Assembly: GCA_021849505.1 (NCBI GenBank)
Contig: JAJZSW010000024.1
Location: 1-34,045, forward strand
Length of the DNA: 34,045 nt
Reading direction: 5' to 3'
From: Pseudomonadota bacterium
GTDB taxonomy: Bacteria > Pseudomonadota > Gammaproteobacteria > Burkholderiales > Rhodocyclaceae
In this document: one piece after another, positions 30,801 to 34,045 of the stretch
Layout: every line of letters starts with the position of its first letter
Position numbering within the stretch: the stretch's first letter is position 1
Notes under the pieces: model-generated
What the model was told of the DNA's origin: nothing
Database searches by the model: none
The model's input: only the letters and a program-made list of their open reading frames with translations
Program-made: the position numbers and the translations under genes

Positions 30801-31271
30801 CGGATAGCCGACTTCAGCGGCAAGCTTCTTCGCGCCGTCCAGGTCGCGCGGCAGGGCGCCAGTGGCCGGCACGACGGGCACGCCGGCCTTCTGTGCAAGT
30901 TCGCGCGCCGACACCTTGTTGCCGAGCAGGCGCATCACTTCCGGCTGCGGGCCGATGAAGGTGATCCCCGCCTTCTCGCAGGCTTCGGCGAAATCGGGGT
31001 TCTCGGACAGGAAGCCATAGCCCGGATGGATCGCATCGACCTTTGCTTCCTTGGCAATGCGGATGATGTCTTCGATGTCGAGATAGGCGGCAATCGGTTT
31101 CTTGCCGGCACCGACGAGGTAGGACTCGTCAGCCTTGAAGCGGTGCAGGGCGAAGCGGTCTTCGTTGGAGTAGATGGCGACCGAGCGGATGCCCATTTCG
31201 CTGGCGGCCCGCAGGACGCGAATGGCGATTTCGCTGCGGTTGGCGACAAGAAGCCTGCGGATCTGTTTCAT
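27828..31271 (-). CDS. pyc: Pyruvate carboxylase (single-chain)
   Basis: Pyc is a biotin enzyme that carboxylates pyruvate to oxaloacetate with ATP and bicarbonate. The 1147-residue chain holds all parts in the usual order. Biotin carboxylase spans about 1-450 (LLVANRSEIAIRVLRAASEM, ASWGGGGRGMRVIE, FIEVNPRIQVEHTVTEM). Carboxyltransferase spans about 530-800 (LLTDTTMRDAHQSLFATRMR, the lysine in MLAIKDMAGVCKP, metal-binding HFHTHDTSGI). The allosteric/linker domain follows, then the biotinyl domain with Lys1113 in EAMKMETM. Length matches the single-chain alpha4 type. The ATG at 31271 is preceded by a C/T-rich leader without a Shine-Dalgarno sequence. Both this enzyme and Ppc being present suggests flexible anaplerosis. 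Confidence 0.97.
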   Translation of the reverse strand: MKQIRRLLVANRSEIAIRVLRAASEMGIRSVAIYSNEDRFALHRFKADESYLVGAGKKPIAAYLDIEDIIRIAKEAKVDAIHPGYGFLSENPDFAEACEKAGITFIGPQPEVMRLLGNKVSARELAQKAGVPVVPATGALPRDLDGAKKLAAEVGYPLMLKASWGGGGRGMRVIETADDLGPAMDVARREAAAAFGNDELYLEKLVRRARHVEVQIMGDTHGNLVHLFERDCSVQRRNQKVVERAPAPYLSAERRDQLCEAALKLARAANYTHAGTVEFLMDADTDQFYFIEVNPRIQVEHTVTEMVTGVDIVKAQIRISEGACVGDADSYVPWQSEIRLNGHAVQCRITTEDPENGFTPDYGRINVYRSPAGFGIRLDGGTAYSGAVITPYYDSLLVKVTAWGHTSDEAARRMARALLEFRVRGLSSNLLFLENVIAHPLFLSGECTTRFIDETPELFTFNKRRDRATRLLRFLGDVMVNGNPEMKGRALPPLPIAKPIKPACDLSAVPPAGTRDRLRQVGAKKFAEWVRDEKRVLLTDTTMRDAHQSLFATRMRTHDLTEIAPHYARMLPGLFSLECWGGATFDVALRFLKEDPWERLARLREAVPNVLFQMLLRASNAVGYTNYADNVVRFFVQRAAAEGIDVFRVFDSLNWVDNMRVAMDAVIESGAICEATVCYTGDIFDAARPKYNLKYYIDLARQLEKAGAHMLAIKDMAGVCKPRAIRALVTALKQEVGLPLHFHTHDTSGIAAASVLAAVEAGCDVVDGALDAMSGLTSQPNLGSIAAALAGSERDPGIDLDAMQRLSQYWEGVRRAYAPFEADIRSGTADVYRHEMPGGQYTNLREQARAMGIEHRWGEVSKAYADVNLLFGDIVKVTPTSKVVGDMALFMVAHGLTPEDVRNPAREIAFPDSVISLMKGELGFPADGFPAELQKKVLKGEQPLAGRAGDFLPPVDLEAKRVEAEKATGRRIDDNDLASYLMYPKVFRDYATHRTHYSDVSLLPTPAFFYGLQQNEEITVDLERGKNLIISQQGTAGPDEEGMVKVFFELNGQSRVIRVPKAGLANPKAKPQAEDGNPRHVGAPMPGTIATVAAQVGQKVAKGDPLVSIEAMKMETMLTAERAGVVKAIHCRHGEAVNAKDLLVEFE

Positions 31272-31312
31272 GGCGGGAAGGAGGGAGATAAGAAAATGCT
31301 GAATTACCCGCG

Positions 31313-31318
31313 ATTCTA
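31313..31318 (-). promoter_or_regulatory. Possible -10 element for pyc
   Basis: TAGAAT on the - strand, about 42 bases upstream of the pyc ATG, matches the -10 hexamer found at lptD, amgK and hemC. It lacks the TG extension and I see no -35 box, so this is weak. The rest of the 143-base spacer 31272-31414 holds repeat copy 6 (31379-31402) and no gene. Confidence 0.35.
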
Positions 31319-31378
31319 ATAGGGCATTGCACCACCAGGGCGGTTTTTAGTCCTTTGGCTTCCGAAACTTACCTCTGG

Positions 31379-31402
31379 TGCCGTTCCGCCGGCGCCGACT
31401 TT
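31379..31402 (-). repeat. Dispersed 24-bp repeat, copy 6 (downstream of algR)
   Basis: On the - strand this reads AAAGTCGGCGCCGGCGGA plus ACGGCA, with two differences from the fully matched copies. It begins 12 bases after the response-regulator stop. It is a single copy without an inverted partner, so it does not form the long hairpin seen between ppc and pyc. Confidence 0.8.
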
Positions 31403-31414
31403 CACGCGAATGGA

Positions 31415-32185
31415 TTACAGGCCGAGTTGCGCCTTCGCCTGCGGCCACTGGCGTCGGCTCACCGCCAGCCGCTCGGGCACGTCCTTGAGGCAAAGCGCCC
31501 AGTGCGGATCGCCACTGTCGCCCTCCGTTCCGGCTTCGCGCACCACGCCGACAACGGCACCCGTTGCCACCAGGCAGTTGCGATGGATGCGCACCAAGCG
31601 CGGGGCGAACTCGGCTTCGAGCTGGGCGAGCGTTTCTTCGAGCAGGTACTCGCGTTCGCGCGTGCGGACGGTGACGTACTTCTGCTCGGCGCGCAGGTAG
31701 AGGATGTCAGCGACCGGCACCAGCAGTACCCGGCCGCGTTCGACCACCCGCAGGCGGGAACGCGCCGCCGGGGCGAGCGCCTTGAGCAGGTCCGCGCCGG
31801 GCATCAGCCGCTGCGCCTTCTTCAGCGCGTCGAGCAGGCGCGGCGCGCGCGCCGGCTTGAGCAGGTAATCGGCGGCCGCGAGCTCGAAGGCCTTGAGGGC
31901 GAATTCGTCGTAGGCGGTGACGAAGACGATCGCCGGCGGTGCAGGGAAACCGGCCAGTTGCTGCGCCAGCTCGATGCCGTCCATGCGCGGCATGCGGATG
32001 TCGATCAGGGCGATGTCGGCGGGATGCCGGAGCAACAATTCCAGGGCCGCGACGCCGTCGCCGGCTTCGCCGACCACTTGATGAGGGAACTCGCCCGCGA
32101 TGTCGGCAAGCAGATGACGCAGCCGCGACCGGGCCGGGACCTCGTCGTCGACGATCACTACGCCGGGGATGCGCGCCTCGCTCAT
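31415..32185 (-). CDS. algR: LytTR-family response regulator (AlgR-like)
   Basis: This is a two-component response regulator with a receiver domain and a LytTR DNA-binding domain. In the 256-residue protein the acidic pair is D13-D14, the phosphoacceptor D62 lies in LIDIRMPRMDGIELA, T90 and K110 (YLLKPARAP) complete the active site, and residues about 150-245 form the LytTR domain (LRAEQKYVTVRTREREYLLEETL, RIHRNCLV). AlgR of Pseudomonas governs alginate, type IV pili and virulence; the same targets cannot be assumed here. The ATG overlaps the stop of the upstream kinase gene (ATGA), so the two are cognate. A repeat copy follows the stop. Confidence 0.88.
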   Translation of the reverse strand: MSEARIPGVVIVDDEVPARSRLRHLLADIAGEFPHQVVGEAGDGVAALELLLRHPADIALIDIRMPRMDGIELAQQLAGFPAPPAIVFVTAYDEFALKAFELAAADYLLKPARAPRLLDALKKAQRLMPGADLLKALAPAARSRLRVVERGRVLLVPVADILYLRAEQKYVTVRTREREYLLEETLAQLEAEFAPRLVRIHRNCLVATGAVVGVVREAGTEGDSGDPHWALCLKDVPERLAVSRRQWPQAKAQLGL

Positions 32186-33204
32186 GCCGCCCTCCGCTCA
32201 TTGACACGTCGCGGCAGGTCGACGCAGACACAGTATCGACCGTCGCGTTCGCCACAATCGAGCCGCGCCTCGAGGTCGTAGAACAGCATCAACCGTTCGC
32301 GCAGGTTGTCGAGGGCCATGTGGTTCCCGGCACGCTGTTCCTTTGCCACCGGCACGGGGTTGTCGATTTCTATGCGCACACCGTCGCGGCTGGCGGAAAT
32401 GCGGATGCAGATCTCCCCCGCTTCCATCACCGGCTCGATGCCGTGATACACCGCGTTCTCCAGCAGAGGCTGCAGCAGCAGCGGCAAGGCGAGCGTGTCG
32501 GCGGGGCAGTCATCGATCTCCCAGCGCACCTGCAGCCGCTCCCCGAGGCGCAGCTTCTCGATGTCGAGATACTTGCGCGCCAACGCGATCTCCTCGGACA
32601 GCGGCACCAGCGCGCGGTTGTCCCGCATCAGGGCGCGGAACAGTTCGCCGAGCTCCTCGAGCGCCATCTCGGCCCGGCGCGGATCGTCGCGCATCACGCC
32701 GAGCACGGCATTCAGGCTGTTGAAGAAGAAATGCGGCCGGATGCGCGCCGTCAGGGCCGCCAGACGTGCCTCGGCAAGCGCCGGTTCCTGCGCCCGGGTG
32801 CGCAAATCGAACCAGCCCAGCAGCAGGGCCGCGCCCAGGCCGGTTGCCAGCGGGGCACGCCAGCCGATCGCGCTGCCCAGCACCCGCGCCAGCAGCGCTT
32901 CCATGCCAGCCGCCACGAGTACGGACAACACCACCACCCACAGGAAAGCGCGCCAAGGCGGCTGACGCTGCAGCCAGGGACCGAGGGTATAGAGCAGCGC
33001 CAGGATCAGCAAGAGCACCGGCTCGACGAATGCAGCCAGTTCGGCGACCTCTCCGGGCAACCGGGCCAGGGACCGGTTGCCGATCAGCGCGACGACCAGC
33101 ATCAGGCCATTCGCCGCGAGCAATAGCCGCAGCCAGATGCCCTGGTTGCGGAAGTCGGGGATGACCGGCCCAGTGATATGCAAAGGAATACTCTCGGAAC
33201 TCAA
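32182..33204 (-). CDS. algZ: LytS/AlgZ-type sensor histidine kinase
   Basis: This 340-residue membrane kinase has four predicted transmembrane helices (about 22-43, 59-78, 87-107, 117-133) and then a His_kinase domain with the H-box RIRPHFFFNSLNAVLG, His158 being the acceptor. The usual LFN of this box is FFN here. The HATPase region has LLLQPLLENAVYHGIEP as N-box and a shortened G-box region. It lies directly upstream of the algR-like gene with a 4-base overlap. The only usable start before the conserved PDFRNQGIWLRLLL segment is a TTG (33204, or a second TTG seven codons later), so translation may be weak or coupled. The signal it senses is unknown. Confidence 0.85.
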   Translation of the reverse strand: MSSESIPLHITGPVIPDFRNQGIWLRLLLAANGLMLVVALIGNRSLARLPGEVAELAAFVEPVLLLILALLYTLGPWLQRQPPWRAFLWVVVLSVLVAAGMEALLARVLGSAIGWRAPLATGLGAALLLGWFDLRTRAQEPALAEARLAALTARIRPHFFFNSLNAVLGVMRDDPRRAEMALEELGELFRALMRDNRALVPLSEEIALARKYLDIEKLRLGERLQVRWEIDDCPADTLALPLLLQPLLENAVYHGIEPVMEAGEICIRISASRDGVRIEIDNPVPVAKEQRAGNHMALDNLRERLMLFYDLEARLDCGERDGRYCVCVDLPRRVNERRAA

Positions 33205-33276
33205 GAATTCATTTGATATTACAATGGTAAGTTGATATGCGCTGCCACGCGCACACGCAAACAGAAGGGCTGCATT
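33205..33276. promoter_or_regulatory. AT-rich divergent promoter region between algZ and a sensor gene
   Basis: This 72-base spacer is much richer in A and T than the rest of the window. TACAAT at 33220-33225 is a candidate -10 for the + strand gene, and AGAAGGG at 33263-33268 is a plausible ribosome site for its GTG. On the - strand, AT-rich sequence precedes the TTG of the kinase gene, with a three-codon ATG-AAT-TCT-TGA frame whose stop overlaps that TTG. No -35 boxes are convincing. Confidence 0.4.
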
Positions 33277-34045
33277 GTGACGACTGGTTTCTCATTCGGT
33301 AAGTATCGTACGCTCGCGTTGGCCATCGCGCTTTTCATATTGCTGCAGGGTGGCGTCTTCGTCATCGACAATATCATTTCGCGGCAGCTCCGTGACGACG
33401 CGGTCTACGAGCGGTTGGCCTCTCGTCAGTTCGCCGTGCATTTGCAGGTGATCGGTGATTCCATATTGCTGCTGAAAGGCGATACGCTCACTCCCAGCGC
33501 CCGCGCCGAGCGGGTCAAGTTACTGGAACGGACCGCCAGTCAATTTGGTCGAACCCTCGAAGTCTTTACATCCGGCGGCAGCACGGTCGGCAAGCGTGAC
33601 ATCGAAGTCCAGGTTGCCGCTCTCAGCCATCCACGAGCACAAGAAATCCTGCGTAACGCCAACCTGCAATGGGTACCTGTCGCGACGACGATCAGCCAGT
33701 TGGCGGGCTCGGTGGAAGAAACTCAATTCGTGGAACTTACACAGCGCACCCTTGCCGCACTGCCCCCGCTCCGCAAGCAAATGACCGAGCTGGCGATCCT
33801 TATGGACGAGGCCGCGGCTGAACGCGCTGCACTGCTTCAACTGGCAAAAGTCGCCGCGCTTTCCCTGGCTGCCATCAACTTTCTCGCCATTCTCTTCTAT
33901 CTGGTCGTCTATTTGCGCCGCAGCGACCAGGCGCTCGAACGCGCCCAAAAGGAAACCGCCGACATCCTGCGGACGACCCAGGAGGGCCTGTTCCTGCTCG
34001 ACCCCGAATATCACATCGGCACGCAGCATTCCCGCGTGCTGGAAG
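33277..34045 (+). CDS. Membrane-anchored sensor protein with PilJ-like periplasmic domain and PAS-like start (partial)
   Basis: The frame is open from a GTG at 33277 to the window edge (256 codons), so the C-terminal output domain is missing. Residues about 12-31 (LALAIALFILLQGGVFVIDN) form a transmembrane helix. Residues 32-190 form a mostly helical extracytoplasmic domain resembling the type IV pili methyl-accepting (PilJ-type) N-terminal domain. A second helix spans about 191-213 (LAAINFLAILFYLVVYL). A short coiled linker leads to TTQEGLFLLDPEYHIGTQHS, which looks like the beginning of a PAS-type domain found in CheA/Hpt-like sensor kinases. AGAAGGG lies 8 bases before the start. The output (kinase, methyl-accepting or GGDEF) is unknown. 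Codon use includes more CTT, ACA, CAA and TTA than neighbouring genes. Confidence 0.75.
   Translation, partial: MTTGFSFGKYRTLALAIALFILLQGGVFVIDNIISRQLRDDAVYERLASRQFAVHLQVIGDSILLLKGDTLTPSARAERVKLLERTASQFGRTLEVFTSGGSTVGKRDIEVQVAALSHPRAQEILRNANLQWVPVATTISQLAGSVEETQFVELTQRTLAALPPLRKQMTELAILMDEAAAERAALLQLAKVAALSLAAINFLAILFYLVVYLRRSDQALERAQKETADILRTTQEGLFLLDPEYHIGTQHSRVLE

Noticed and set aside
27873-31319. A 1148-codon open frame on the + strand opposite pyc
   Set aside because: It mirrors pyc across its whole length, a common artefact of strong third-position GC bias. The translation is rich in Arg, His, Asp and Val with no recognisable domain, whereas the - strand encodes a complete pyruvate carboxylase.

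Overview
The window reads as a stretch of high-GC betaproteobacterial chromosome, most likely Rhodocyclales (Azoarcus/Thauera-like). This is inferred from gene order and protein character, not from a database search. It is almost entirely coding, with tightly packed operons joined by ATGA/TGATG-type overlaps. No tRNA, rRNA, CRISPR array, insertion sequence or phage gene is visible, and no gene-free stretch exceeds about 160 bases.

Layout: (1) 1-5354, + strand, is the end of the division and cell wall (dcw) cluster: murC (3' end), murB, ddlB, ftsQ, ftsA, ftsZ, closed by a strong hairpin terminator. (2) 5404-11412, - strand, is the outer-membrane biogenesis cluster lptD-surA-pdxA-rsmA, converging on ftsZ. 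(3) 11516-15816, + strand, holds amgK and murU (MurNAc recycling kinase and uridylyltransferase), then pepP and ubiH. (4) 15886-20885, + strand, is dusB-fis-purH-purD-hemF: tRNA modification, nucleoid protein, purine synthesis, and aerobic coproporphyrinogen oxidation. (5) 20849-24946, - strand, is hemC-hemD-hemX-hemY. (6) ppc (+) and pyc (-) are two convergent anaplerotic carboxylase genes sharing one palindromic terminator. (7) 31415-33204, - strand, is an AlgZ/AlgR-type two-component pair. (8) 33277 to the window end, + strand, is the 5' part of a membrane-anchored sensor protein that runs off the edge.

The genes connect around the cell envelope: peptidoglycan precursor synthesis (MurB/C, Ddl), septation (FtsQAZ), LPS export and outer-membrane protein folding (LptD, SurA), and muropeptide recycling (AmgK, MurU). 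Tetrapyrrole synthesis, ubiquinone hydroxylation, purine synthesis and oxaloacetate supply form the metabolic remainder. O2-dependent HemF and UbiH imply that the organism can live aerobically.

The least ordinary signal is a dispersed repeat of about 24 bp (left half AAAGTCGGCGCC, right end GGACGGCA). I find it six times: as in-frame extra sequence inside rsmA and murU, without length change inside dusB, in the linker of hemX, just downstream of algR, and as the left half of a perfect palindrome that forms the ppc/pyc terminator. Two copies, in dusB and in the ppc/pyc terminator, are identical over 24 bases. The repeat has no stop codon in any of its six frames. It could be a small mobile palindromic element tolerated inside proteins, or an uptake-signal-like sequence that pairs up as terminators.
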